The notes under the pieces are model-generated. The model did not search any database. It was not told the DNA's origin and saw only the letters and a list, made by a program, of their open reading frames with translations. This document shows positions 7,701 through 16,921 of a stretch of DNA of 44,570 nt, one piece after another. Each line of letters opens with the position of its first letter. The first letter of the stretch is position 1. Position numbers and translations under genes: made by a program. This stretch comes from Pedobacter sp. (lineage in GTDB: Bacteria; Bacteroidota; Bacteroidia; Sphingobacteriales; Sphingobacteriaceae). The stretch is from positions 1 to 44,570 of the forward strand of contig SEDB01000012.1 in NCBI GenBank assembly GCA_004210715.1. The letters are read 5' to 3'.

Positions 7701-9742
7701 TGGTTAAAATGATTGAAACATTTTTTTTCAACAGAGATTTAAGCTGGCTGAAATTTAACGAAAGAATTATCATGGAAGCAGAACGAGGTTCGGTTCCTTT
7801 GTTGGAGAGAATTAAGTTCCTGTCGATATTTTCTTCAAATCTTGATGAGTTTTACCGCGTACGGATGCCTGTGCTTTTGGCATTGGAGAAGTTGAGCAAC
7901 CGGGAAGATAATGATATTCATATTGAAGAAGATTTATTGAAAAAAGCGAATCAGTTAATATCTGATCAGCAGCAACGTTTCGGAAAAACTTTGAAATTGA
8001 GCATCATTCCTGCCTTAAAGGAAAATCATATCAATTTAATTTACGGACATGGTTATCCCGAAGAGATACAAAAACCCATTACGCAATACTTTTTGAGTCA
8101 GGTTTTGGCTTTTTTGCAGCCAGTTTACCTTGATGAAAACACTGATTTTTTCCCGGCAAACAATGAATTATATTTTCTCATTACTTTTAAGCGAGAATCG
8201 GGCTCAAAAACTGTTATTCTAAATATTCCATCAAATGAGTTGCCACGTTTTTATAAAGTAGAAACCCAGGAAGAAACGTTTGTTGTTTTTTTGGATGATA
8301 TTATCCGTTTCCATTTGGATCGTATTTTTCCAAATGACGAAGTTTTGGGGTGTTTTAGCTTTAAAATTACAAGAGATGCAGAGATTGATTTAAAAGATGA
8401 ATATTCCGGAAGTTTATCCGAGCAATTGGAAAAGCAATTGCAGAAACGTGATTTAGGCTTGGCTACACGTTTCTTGCATCAGCCAGGAATTCCAACTGAC
8501 ATTTTAACTTTGGTTAAGAAAATTTTCAATCTAAAAAAAGCCAACAATATTGAAGGTGGGCAATACCACAATCTTAAGGATTTGATGGCTTTTCCAATAA
8601 AATCTGACAAACTTTCAAACGATTCGTGGCCGAAAATATGCAATACAAATCTTATTGACGGTACATTAACGGAGGCAATTTATAAAAATGATATCATCGT
8701 TCATACGCCATACCAAAGTTACGATAGCGTTTTGCGATTTTTTAATGAGGCCGCAATTGATGAAACCGTTAAAGAAATATATGTTACGCTTTATCGCGTG
8801 GCCAGTGATTCAAAAATTGTAAATGCTTTAATCAGTGCTGCTAAAAACGGAAAAAAAGTAACGGTTTTAGTGGAATTAAAAGCCCGTTTCGATGAGGCAA
8901 ACAACATCAAGTGGGCGAAGAAAATGAAAGCCGTTGGTGTCGATATCATCTACAGCGTAACAGCACTAAAAGTACATGCCAAGGTTGCTTTGGTAAAACG
9001 GAAAGTTGATGGCAGAATGCGTTATGTCGGCCTATTCGCAACCGGCAATTTTAATGAAACTACTGCAAGTTTTTATACCGATCATATTTTAATGACCGCC
9101 AATAAGGAAATGCTTCGCGAAGTAGAATTGCTTTTTATTTTCCTGGCCAAACGCACAAAACCTAATGCAGAAAATTTTATAAAATTTGATGAGTTATTGG
9201 TGGCGCAGTTTAATCTGCAGCAAACTTTTATCTCGCTAATTGATCGGGAAATTGGGTTTGCCAAACAAGGTAAAGCAGCTTCGATTACCATCAAAATGAA
9301 TAATCTCGAAGAAAAAATATTGATCAATAAGCTTTATGAAGCCTCTCAGGCGGGTGTGAAGATAGAAATGATGGTTAGGGGAATTTGCCGCCTGATTCCT
9401 AGTGTAAAAGAAATGAGTGAGAACATCAAAGTTATCAGAATTGTAGACCGGTATTTAGAACATGGTCGGGTTTTTGTTTTCAATAACCTGGGTAAAGTGG
9501 ATGTGTATTTGGGCTCTGCCGACTGGATGAACAGAAATATTTATCGCCGGATTGAGGTTTGCTTTCCCATTTACGATCAGAAAATAAAACAAGAAATTTT
9601 AGACATCATCAATATTCAAAAACAAGACAATACACAAGCTGTCATTATTGATGAGCTTATGAACAATGTGCCGGTTAAAGTGGGCGAAACCCTGGTTTCG
9701 TCACAGCATGCTATCTATCAGTATTTAAAAAACAAGAATTAA
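7700..9742 (+). CDS. ppk1: Polyphosphate kinase 1
   Basis: Makes long-chain polyphosphate from ATP, reversibly, usually at the inner membrane face. At 680 residues it has family-normal length. The N-terminal domain begins FNRDLSWLKFNERIIMEA and contains FLSIFSSNLDEFYRVRMP, both PPK1 signatures. The head region is followed by the first catalytic domain (IYVTLYRVASDSKIVNALI; VELKARFDEANNIKWAK) with ALKVHAK, where His426 matches the autophosphorylated His435 of E. coli. The second catalytic domain has YLEHGRVFVF with His588, matching His592, and LGSADWMNRNIYRRIEVCFP. The start codon overlaps the preceding stop by one base, and the next gene begins 11 bases after its stop, so it sits inside an operon with a membrane HD protein and two exported proteins. 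No exopolyphosphatase gene is nearby. Confidence 0.96.
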   Translation: MVKMIETFFFNRDLSWLKFNERIIMEAERGSVPLLERIKFLSIFSSNLDEFYRVRMPVLLALEKLSNREDNDIHIEEDLLKKANQLISDQQQRFGKTLKLSIIPALKENHINLIYGHGYPEEIQKPITQYFLSQVLAFLQPVYLDENTDFFPANNELYFLITFKRESGSKTVILNIPSNELPRFYKVETQEETFVVFLDDIIRFHLDRIFPNDEVLGCFSFKITRDAEIDLKDEYSGSLSEQLEKQLQKRDLGLATRFLHQPGIPTDILTLVKKIFNLKKANNIEGGQYHNLKDLMAFPIKSDKLSNDSWPKICNTNLIDGTLTEAIYKNDIIVHTPYQSYDSVLRFFNEAAIDETVKEIYVTLYRVASDSKIVNALISAAKNGKKVTVLVELKARFDEANNIKWAKKMKAVGVDIIYSVTALKVHAKVALVKRKVDGRMRYVGLFATGNFNETTASFYTDHILMTANKEMLREVELLFIFLAKRTKPNAENFIKFDELLVAQFNLQQTFISLIDREIGFAKQGKAASITIKMNNLEEKILINKLYEASQAGVKIEMMVRGICRLIPSVKEMSENIKVIRIVDRYLEHGRVFVFNNLGKVDVYLGSADWMNRNIYRRIEVCFPIYDQKIKQEILDIINIQKQDNTQAVIIDELMNNVPVKVGETLVSSQHAIYQYLKNKN

Positions 9743-9753
9743 ATTTCCAACCG

Positions 9754-10659
9754 ATGAACAAGAATAAAACAAAAATAGCGACTGTTGTCGCATTAATGGC
9801 TTTGGCTTTTGCAGGTGTTTCATGTGTAAATGAAAAACACGATGACAAGACAGTAACAACTGAAGGAACTGCTCAGAATACTGCCAAAAAATCTGATTTG
9901 CCTTACGACTTAGAGAATCCTGAAAAATATAACATGCCGCAAAACCTGTTCGAAATTTCAGGAATTGTTTTTCATAAGGGCGATCCAAGCAAGGTTTTTG
10001 CTATTCAGGATGAAGATGGAGATTTATTTTACTTAGGTTTAAAGGATAAAGAATCCAAGTTTACCAAATTTGGTGGAAAAGGTGATTATGAGGATTTAGC
10101 AATCATTAATGATCAGATTGTGGTGCTGAAAAGTAATGGAGAATTGCATACTTTCCCCATTTCGGAAATCAACAAACCTGAAGCGGCGAATGTAATTAAA
10201 ACAAAAGATTTAGTGCCAAAAGCAGAATATGAAGGACTCGCAGCTGATGAAAAAACCGGGATTGTTTATGTGTTAACGAAAGAGGTAAAGAAAGGAAAAA
10301 AAGATGAAACAGAAATTTTTGCCTTTAAGTTTGATGGAGGTAAATTTACGCCGAGCGGAACTTTTGCTTTATCATCTAAAGAAATCGCTGATTTGGCAGG
10401 CGAATCCAAATTAAAGTTTCGTCCATCGGCTTTGGCTAAAAATCCTTCAACAGGAGAGTGGTATGTACTTTCTTCAATGAATAAATTACTGGTGGTTACC
10501 GATGCAGATTTTAAAATTAAAGCAACTTATCCATTAAAAGGAAGTTTTTTCAATCAGCCTGAAGGAATTGCTTTTGATCGGGACAATAATCTTTACATCT
10601 CTAACGAGGGTGGAACTTTATCTGCAGGAAACATCTTAATGTTTAAGCTTAAAAAGTAG
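9754..10659 (+). CDS. SdiA-regulated-type (YjiK-like) beta-propeller lipoprotein
   Basis: A 301-residue exported protein. The signal peptide ends FAGVSC with lipidated Cys24. After an acidic/Thr-rich linker, the motif YDLENPEKYNMPQNLFEISGI and the following strands (VFAIQDEDGDLFYL; GDYEDLAIINDQIVVLKSNG; EYEGLAADEKTGIVYVLTKE; FRPSALAKNPSTGEWYVLSS; NQPEGIAFDRDNNLYISNEG) match the SdiA-regulated family, a beta-propeller fold with repeated E-G/D-L-A and PEG-I-A-F-D blade motifs. The family's function is not established; the propeller resembles calcium-binding lactonase or phytase-like folds only in general shape. It follows ppk1 by 11 bases and precedes the phosphoesterase-barrel gene by 39, pointing to a shared surface or periplasmic role. 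Confidence 0.8.
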   Translation: MNKNKTKIATVVALMALAFAGVSCVNEKHDDKTVTTEGTAQNTAKKSDLPYDLENPEKYNMPQNLFEISGIVFHKGDPSKVFAIQDEDGDLFYLGLKDKESKFTKFGGKGDYEDLAIINDQIVVLKSNGELHTFPISEINKPEAANVIKTKDLVPKAEYEGLAADEKTGIVYVLTKEVKKGKKDETEIFAFKFDGGKFTPSGTFALSSKEIADLAGESKLKFRPSALAKNPSTGEWYVLSSMNKLLVVTDADFKIKATYPLKGSFFNQPEGIAFDRDNNLYISNEGGTLSAGNILMFKLKK

Positions 10660-10698
10660 TCAGCCGAAAATTATCTATATTTATACAAACGCCAGGCT

Positions 10699-13600
10699 AT
10701 GATTAAAAGATTTACCCTTTTAGCAATTTTATTTTTTATACATTTTATCACTTTTGCACAAAGTGATGTCAAATATCGGGTCATTCTTTTTGGGGATGCA
10801 GGAGAAATGAATCCTGCCCAGATGCAGGATTTGAAAAATGCTGCCAAGCAGATTATTCCTAAAAAAACCACAGTAATTTATCTTGGCGATAATATTTACC
10901 CAACCGGAATGGGCTTGCCAGGCAGTATTGAGGAGGAGGAAACCAAGAAAATACTTCGTTCACAATTTGAACCCATGCGAAAAGCCGGGGCACCAGTTTA
11001 TTTTATTCCTGGTAATCACGATTGGGATAAGTCTGGACCGAAAGGTTTAGCAAAAATTAAGGCACAGGATGATTTTTTGAAAGCCCAGGGCGATCCATTA
11101 CTAAAATTAATCCCTGATAATGGCTGTCCAGATCCGGTAGCAATTAAGCTCACGGATAAGCTGACCATTATTGCCTATGATAGTGAATGGTGGTTATTTC
11201 CATATAATAAATCAAATTCTGCTGGAGAGTGTGAATGCAATACCAAGGATGAGGTTTTAGTTAAAATGGAACAGCTTTTGGAACAAAATAAGGACAAAGT
11301 AATTTTGCTTGCTTCGCACCATCCATTTCAAAGCTATGGACCGCATGGTGGCTATTTCAACTTGCGCAATCACTTGTTTCCATTAACATCATTGAGTAAA
11401 AATCTTTATATTCCGATGCCAGTTTTGGGCTCAGTTTATCCTTTTTTGAGGTCAACACTTTTAAGTCCTGAAGATTTAAATCATCCAGCTTATAAAGACA
11501 TGATCAGGTCAGTCAATGGTGTCTTTGGAGATTATCCGAATGTAACTTACGTCGCCGGTCATGAACATGGTTTGCAGTTGATTAAAGGAAAACAGCTTCA
11601 AATTGTTAGTGGTTCAGGTTCTAAAGTATCGCCTAATAAGCAAGGTAAAACTTCATTGTTTCATGAGATGCAACAGGGTTACGTGGTTGCGGATCAGCTG
11701 ATGAATAATGACATGCGTTATGAATATTACGTGTATTCAGATACCAGTGTGAAAAAAGTTTATAGTTATACCAAGAAATTTGAGTTGTTGCCAACAAAAG
11801 TAAGGAACAGAGATAAGCCAATTACAGCTGATAGTATTTTTGTTAAAATTAAACCAGAGTATGATAGCGTAGGGCGATTCCATAGATATGTTTTTGGCGA
11901 AAATTACCGTAAAGAATATGCTGAACGTACAAAAGTTCCGGTATTAAGGGTTTCAAAAATGATGGGTGGTTTAAAAGCTACTCAGCGTGGTGGCGGAAAT
12001 CAATCTCGCTCATTGCGTCTGGAAGATAAAGATGGGAAAGAATATGTGTTGCGAAGTGTAGAAAAATTTCCCGAAGTTCTACTGCCAGAAGGATTACGCA
12101 ATACTTTTGCCAAGGACATCATCAAAGATAATATGTCTGCACAGCATCCGTTTTCGGCTTTGGTAGTGCCAGAATTGGCGAAAGCAGCAAAAATTCCACA
12201 TACTAATCCCATTATTGGTTGGGTTTCTCCTGATGATGGTTTAGGAGAATTTGAATCCGCCTTTGCAAATACCTTATGCCTGTTTGAAGAACGCGAGCCT
12301 GTTGGCGAATCAGACAGTTCTCCAAAAATGGATAAGAAATTGACAGATGATAACGATAATAAATTAGATGGTCCGGGTTGGGTAAGGGCAAGAGCTTTGG
12401 ATGTTTTACTTGGCGATTGGGATAGGCATGAAGACCAGTGGCGTTGGAAAGAAACCAAAACTAAAGATGGTTCCACTTACACGCCTGTTCCACGAGATAG
12501 GGATCAGGTTTTTTATATGGGAGATGGTAAATTACAACGTTTTACGCAATCATCATCATTGTTGCCGATGATGCAGGGATATGAACGGCCAATCCAAAAT
12601 ATCAATTGGTTTTTATGGGAAGGTAGAGAAATCAGCAGTCGTTGGACAGCCAATATTGATGAAGCTGAATTCGATAAAATTATAAAGGATTTTTGCGCTA
12701 ATTATAATGATGAAGTTTTTGAAAGGGCTTTAAAAAAGCTTCCAGAGCCAAGTTATTCCCTACATCACGATGTATTTTTAGCAACGATGCGTGAGCGTAT
12801 TGCCAACATGCCGAAGATGATGAATGAGTATTATCATTTCTTCAACCGAATTGTGGACATCGAAATGACCAACAAACATGAGCTAATTAAAATAAGTGAT
12901 ACGGATGATAGTGGCTTGAGAGTTAAAATCAATAAAATATCAAAAGAAGGAAATATTAAGGAAGAACTGTTCGATCGGAAATTTGATCCAAAAGTAACAA
13001 AGGAACTTCGTGTTTACATGCACAATGGAAACGACAGCCTTATTTTGGATAATGAAAAATCGGATATCAAGATTCGCATCATCGGCGGAAAAGGAACAAA
13101 GTATTACGATTTTGCCAATAGTAACGGTACTGTTAAATTATACGGTAGAACCGATAAGGCTACTTATGATGGTGAAGCGCAGAATAAGATTAGGAAAATT
13201 ATTTCAAATGATACTGCAAATTTCAGTTATATTCCAAAGGATATGTACCGCAGGAAATCTTACAATTTGAATGCAGGATACAACCGTGATGACGGAATTT
13301 TACTGGGGTTGATTTACAAGCAAACTAATCCGGGTTTCAGAAAACAACCTTGGGGAAATTCGCAAACGTTTTCTTTTTTACATTCATTTTCTACTAAAGC
13401 ATTTCGATTTAATTATAAAGGCGAGTGGTTAAAGGCGATTGGAAAAGGAGATGTTGTGGTAAATGCAAATGCTTATGCACCAAATAACACGCAAAATTTC
13501 TTTGGCTTAGGAAACGACACCCATTTTGATGAGCATGGCGATGATATTCGCTATTATCGTGCTCGCTTCAATCTGTATCAGGTTGATGCTGCAATTAGGT

Positions 13601-14304
13601 GGCGCCGCCCTAAATCAACCTTTTCAGTAGGACCATCCTATCAATATTATAAGTTCAACAGGGAAGATAATGAAGGTAGGTTTATTTTAAATCCAGGCGC
13701 TTTGCATTCTTCTGACAGCCTGACAGTTAGAAATGAGAAGATGTTTGCTGGAGCAATCGTAAATTTTACGAATAATACCCGTGACAATGACTTATTACCT
13801 ACGCTTGGAAGTTATGTCGATTTTAAATTATTGGGTTATAAAGGGGTAAACAAATATTCAAACTCAATTGGGCAGTTCACAGCAAGTATTTCGCTTTATA
13901 AAAATCTGGATGGCCGGAAGAAATTTATTCTCGCAGATCGATTTGGTGGAGGGGTAACCGTAGGACAACCGGCATTTTACCAGGCATTGTATTTAGGTGG
14001 GCAAGGAAATCTTCAGGGATACCGCCAATTTAGGTTTGCAGGTGAGCACATTTTTTACAATAATTTGGAGTTAAGAGCTAAGCTTGGCGATTTGGTAAGC
14101 TACGTTTTACCCGGACAAATTGGCTTATCGGGTTTTTGGGATGTAGGAAGAGTTTGGAAAAGGAACGAAGCTTCACAAACATGGCATCACGGTGTCGGTG
14201 GAGGGGTTTATTTTGCACCAGCATCACTTACAGTTGTTCGATTTGTGATGGGACATTCATCAGATGGATGGTATCCTTACTTCTCACTAAATTTTAGGTA
14301 CTAA
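10699..14304 (+). CDS. Metallophosphoesterase / kinase-like / outer-membrane barrel fusion protein
   Basis: A 1201-residue exported protein with signal peptide (residues 1-21). Residues 22-300 are a calcineurin-like phosphoesterase with all motifs: GDAG (32-35), GDN (63-65), GNHD (105-108), SHHPF (about 206) and GHEH (about 286). Residues about 395-720 look kinase-like: a glycine-rich stretch, a strand KEYVLRSVEKF (about 446-457), GDWDRHEDQW with Asp575-Arg576-His577, and PRDRDQVF with Asp600/Asp602. This DRH...DxD arrangement recalls FAM20/CotH/HipA-type kinases; the reading is my inference. Residues about 853-1201 form an Omp85/surface-antigen-like barrel (LGGQGNLQGYRQFRFAGEHIFYNNLELR) ending in an aromatic BAM signal. 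It is the last gene of the ppk1 cluster. The two soluble domains would lie in the periplasm or at the surface; substrates are unknown. Confidence 0.85.
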   Translation: MIKRFTLLAILFFIHFITFAQSDVKYRVILFGDAGEMNPAQMQDLKNAAKQIIPKKTTVIYLGDNIYPTGMGLPGSIEEEETKKILRSQFEPMRKAGAPVYFIPGNHDWDKSGPKGLAKIKAQDDFLKAQGDPLLKLIPDNGCPDPVAIKLTDKLTIIAYDSEWWLFPYNKSNSAGECECNTKDEVLVKMEQLLEQNKDKVILLASHHPFQSYGPHGGYFNLRNHLFPLTSLSKNLYIPMPVLGSVYPFLRSTLLSPEDLNHPAYKDMIRSVNGVFGDYPNVTYVAGHEHGLQLIKGKQLQIVSGSGSKVSPNKQGKTSLFHEMQQGYVVADQLMNNDMRYEYYVYSDTSVKKVYSYTKKFELLPTKVRNRDKPITADSIFVKIKPEYDSVGRFHRYVFGENYRKEYAERTKVPVLRVSKMMGGLKATQRGGGNQSRSLRLEDKDGKEYVLRSVEKFPEVLLPEGLRNTFAKDIIKDNMSAQHPFSALVVPELAKAAKIPHTNPIIGWVSPDDGLGEFESAFANTLCLFEEREPVGESDSSPKMDKKLTDDNDNKLDGPGWVRARALDVLLGDWDRHEDQWRWKETKTKDGSTYTPVPRDRDQVFYMGDGKLQRFTQSSSLLPMMQGYERPIQNINWFLWEGREISSRWTANIDEAEFDKIIKDFCANYNDEVFERALKKLPEPSYSLHHDVFLATMRERIANMPKMMNEYYHFFNRIVDIEMTNKHELIKISDTDDSGLRVKINKISKEGNIKEELFDRKFDPKVTKELRVYMHNGNDSLILDNEKSDIKIRIIGGKGTKYYDFANSNGTVKLYGRTDKATYDGEAQNKIRKIISNDTANFSYIPKDMYRRKSYNLNAGYNRDDGILLGLIYKQTNPGFRKQPWGNSQTFSFLHSFSTKAFRFNYKGEWLKAIGKGDVVVNANAYAPNNTQNFFGLGNDTHFDEHGDDIRYYRARFNLYQVDAAIRWRRPKSTFSVGPSYQYYKFNREDNEGRFILNPGALHSSDSLTVRNEKMFAGAIVNFTNNTRDNDLLPTLGSYVDFKLLGYKGVNKYSNSIGQFTASISLYKNLDGRKKFILADRFGGGVTVGQPAFYQALYLGGQGNLQGYRQFRFAGEHIFYNNLELRAKLGDLVSYVLPGQIGLSGFWDVGRVWKRNEASQTWHHGVGGGVYFAPASLTVVRFVMGHSSDGWYPYFSLNFRY

Positions 14305-14358
14305 ATTTGTGTAACATCAATATAGATGTTTGATCCAACTATTACGTTTTGCAGACTA

Positions 14359-14386
14359 TTGTTGCTTTACATAGTGCTTATCTTTG
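14359..14386 (+). promoter_or_regulatory. Probable Bacteroidota-type promoter for the GAF gene
   Basis: TATCTTTG at 14379-14386 fits the TAnnTTTG -7 consensus exactly, with TTG at 14359-14361 as a -33 element; the spacing of 17 is slightly short of the usual 19-21. It would give a leader of about 50 bases before the start at 14445. Confidence 0.5.
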
Positions 14387-14444
14387 CAAAGAGTTAGTAA
14401 TGAATCTATAACTATAAAATTTACACTATAGCAAAACTTATACA

Positions 14445-16856
14445 ATGAATACCAACGTAATAAAAATACATAAAAATGAATGTATAGGTTGCCAGGTAGA
14501 ATCTTCTCTGTCTTTTTCTCCCCTTGTGAAATATCTAAAGGATAGATTAAAAACAGAAAAATCGGTAAAATCTGAATTTTACAGATTCCTGTTACAGAAA
14601 ATTGAAAAAGATGAGGTGCTCTTAAATAGCATCAGTGCCAACGAGCTTGTTAAATATAAAGATACTTTAGAATTAATTTTTACCATCCTTACACCATTAA
14701 TGGACAATGAGGATGATTTTTTCTGGGCATTGAGCACACCTATTCCTGATGAGATTTTCTTCAGTACAAACGCATTTTATCAATTTTTTAAAGACCACGA
14801 TCCTAAAAGTAAAGTGGGCAAGGATAGTGAGCCTGTTGAAAAAAAACAGCTTAAATTTATTTACAACATCATTTTAAATCGTTTCTACAATTTCAGTTAT
14901 GTACTTAAAAACGAAATTATTTATGCGCATGTAAACGAAGAAACAAAGCTTACCCAATATTACAACATACAAACGGATACTAAATTCGTTGATATTAAGC
15001 ATAAAGGTAAGTTGCCTGAACTCAACTTTGAGGAACTTGCTCAACACTTTCAAGAAGATAATGAGTTGGAGTATCTGTTGAATAATCTACCGTTGAAAGA
15101 TTTCTCATTTGATGGCTTCAGTATTATTTCAATAACCGATGTTACTTTGCAGCATTCTATTGATGGCATTCGCGACGCTTTGGTTAATCATAATTATCAA
15201 ACTGAAGCTTACACTCATGTAATACAAGCTTTAAAAAGTTTAAGTGGTAATGGCGATTTAGAATTTGGTTTAATGCCGTTTTTAACCGTCAACAATAAAC
15301 TTGTTTTCGATAATAAGGAGTTTTCGCAAAGTATGCTGATCAATTCAGCAAAAGCGGCAAAACTTGAAGAAGAAGTTTTTTATTCACTGGTAGATAAATA
15401 CAAGGAAAATCCCAAGGCGATTTTTGTAAGCGCTATTAATGATGATCAGATTACAAAAGATCCATTTTTAAGGGTGTTGAAAGCCGCTGGTGTGTGTTCA
15501 TATTCCGTATTGCCTGTTTATTACAATAATCAGCTTGCTGGCGTTTTAGAGGTTTACTCTGATCACGAAGTGCTTGTTGATGATAAATTGTTATCAAGAT
15601 TGCGTCCGGCAATGCCACTGATTGGTCAGCTGTTTCAATATAGTATTGAGGAGTTTGATGCAAAAATGGATGAGGTTTTGATGGATAAGTTCACTGCCTT
15701 ACAACCTTCAGTTCAGTGGAAATTCAATCAAGCGGTATGGCAATTTCTACAAGGTAGTGCTCGTAATAAAGTTAAAGAAATCGAGACGGTTACCTTTAAA
15801 AATATGTATCCTTTATTTGGTGCTGTTGATATACGTAACTCTACTACAGAAAGAAATAAAGCCTTAAAAGATGATTTAAATGTGCTTCTAAATCATTTAA
15901 TTGATGCTTTGAAAGCCATGAAGAAAACAGTTAAATTGGATTTAATTGATAAGCTCTTATTTAACTGTAAAGATTGGATTAAGCAAATCGGAAGTTTCGC
16001 TTCCTCCAATGAAGAGAATCAGTTAAGGGAGTTTTTAGAAATGGAAGTTTACCCATTTCTTTCTATCATAAAAGGTAATCATCCCGAAACGGCTGAAATT
16101 GTTGATCAATATTTTGAAGTAATTGTACCGGCAACAGGTGCAGCTTATGCCAATCGCAGGCAACTAGAGGTTTCAATGCAATTGATTAATACTGAGGTTA
16201 GCCAGTATTTGGAAAAATCTCAGGCAAATTTGCAGGCATCATATCCCTGCTATTTTGCTAAATTCCGGACTGATGGCGTAGAATATGATATTTACATTGG
16301 GCAGGAAATTGCACCTGAGAAACCATTTGATTTGTTGTACTTAAAGAATATTCGATTGTGGCAACTTACCTCTATGGTAGATATTGCTCGTTTGTCAAAG
16401 GGATTAATTGGCGAAATGCCTCGTCCGTTAGAAACCACACAGTTGATTTTTATACACTCCAATGCAATAGACATTAGCTTTAGAAATGACGAACGTAGAT
16501 TTGATGTGGAAGGTGCTTACAATATTCGCTACGAAGTTGTTAAGAAACGAATTGACAAAGTGCTGATTAAAGGTACAAATGAGCGTTTAACTCAGCCACA
16601 TAAAATCTCAATGGTTTATTTTAATCCAGATGAGCAAAAAGAATACACAGAGTATATTAAATATATGCAAGTTCAAGGTTATTTAAATGATGATTTAGAA
16701 TTGCTTGATTTGGATGAACTACAAGGTGTTTCCGGTCTTAAGGCTTTAAGGGTTGGTGTGAAATATTTGGATGCAAAGAAAGATGCGACTAAAAAGCTTA
16801 AACCTACTGAGCTGAAATCAATTGAAAAAGAGATTGCTAAAATGTTGCAGAACTAA
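14445..16856 (+). CDS. Large GAF-domain-like cytosolic protein of unknown function
   Basis: 803 residues, without signal peptide or membrane segments. The N-terminal 30 residues carry Cys14 and Cys17. Residues about 320-405 (AIFVSAINDD..., SYSVLPVYYNNQLAGVLEVYS) have the strand pattern of a GAF sensor domain. Directly after comes a helical segment and, at about 456-472, LFGAVDIRNSTTERNKAL, which resembles the opening strand of class III nucleotide cyclases (F-x-D-I-x-x-S-T) but lacks the remaining cyclase motifs. The C-terminal third is a conserved-looking alpha/beta region (YDIYIGQEIAPEKPFDLLYL; YNIRYEVVKKRIDKVLIKG). Such proteins are common in Bacteroidota and generally annotated only as GAF-domain proteins. 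It is monocistronic, with its own promoter and terminator. Ligand and output are unknown. Confidence 0.75.
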   Translation: MNTNVIKIHKNECIGCQVESSLSFSPLVKYLKDRLKTEKSVKSEFYRFLLQKIEKDEVLLNSISANELVKYKDTLELIFTILTPLMDNEDDFFWALSTPIPDEIFFSTNAFYQFFKDHDPKSKVGKDSEPVEKKQLKFIYNIILNRFYNFSYVLKNEIIYAHVNEETKLTQYYNIQTDTKFVDIKHKGKLPELNFEELAQHFQEDNELEYLLNNLPLKDFSFDGFSIISITDVTLQHSIDGIRDALVNHNYQTEAYTHVIQALKSLSGNGDLEFGLMPFLTVNNKLVFDNKEFSQSMLINSAKAAKLEEEVFYSLVDKYKENPKAIFVSAINDDQITKDPFLRVLKAAGVCSYSVLPVYYNNQLAGVLEVYSDHEVLVDDKLLSRLRPAMPLIGQLFQYSIEEFDAKMDEVLMDKFTALQPSVQWKFNQAVWQFLQGSARNKVKEIETVTFKNMYPLFGAVDIRNSTTERNKALKDDLNVLLNHLIDALKAMKKTVKLDLIDKLLFNCKDWIKQIGSFASSNEENQLREFLEMEVYPFLSIIKGNHPETAEIVDQYFEVIVPATGAAYANRRQLEVSMQLINTEVSQYLEKSQANLQASYPCYFAKFRTDGVEYDIYIGQEIAPEKPFDLLYLKNIRLWQLTSMVDIARLSKGLIGEMPRPLETTQLIFIHSNAIDISFRNDERRFDVEGAYNIRYEVVKKRIDKVLIKGTNERLTQPHKISMVYFNPDEQKEYTEYIKYMQVQGYLNDDLELLDLDELQGVSGLKALRVGVKYLDAKKDATKKLKPTELKSIEKEIAKMLQN

Positions 16857-16863
16857 ACCTAAT

Positions 16864-16900
16864 AAAAAAGGCTTTCTGAATTAATCAGAAAGCCTTTTTT
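16864..16900. terminator. Bidirectional intrinsic terminator
   Basis: A perfect inverted repeat, AAAAAAGGCTTTCTGA and TCAGAAAGCCTTTTTT, with a five-base loop. It serves the GAF gene on the plus strand and the convergent GIN-domain gene on the minus strand, since a T-run follows the stem in both directions. Confidence 0.95.
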
Positions 16901-16921
16901 ATTAGTGTGTACTTTCTGAAA

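Noticed and set aside
6483-9742. A standard two-gene Pycsar defence system
   Set aside because: No class III pyrimidine cyclase gene lies beside the PycTM-containing gene; the neighbour is clearly PPK1.
12000-12476. 158-codon minus-strand frame opposite the phosphoesterase-barrel gene
   Set aside because: It lies wholly antisense to a clear coding region and has a Ser/Pro-rich shadow composition.
14310-14335. Terminator after the phosphoesterase-barrel gene
   Set aside because: AACATC/GATGTT gives only a six-base A-T-rich stem and no T-run follows.
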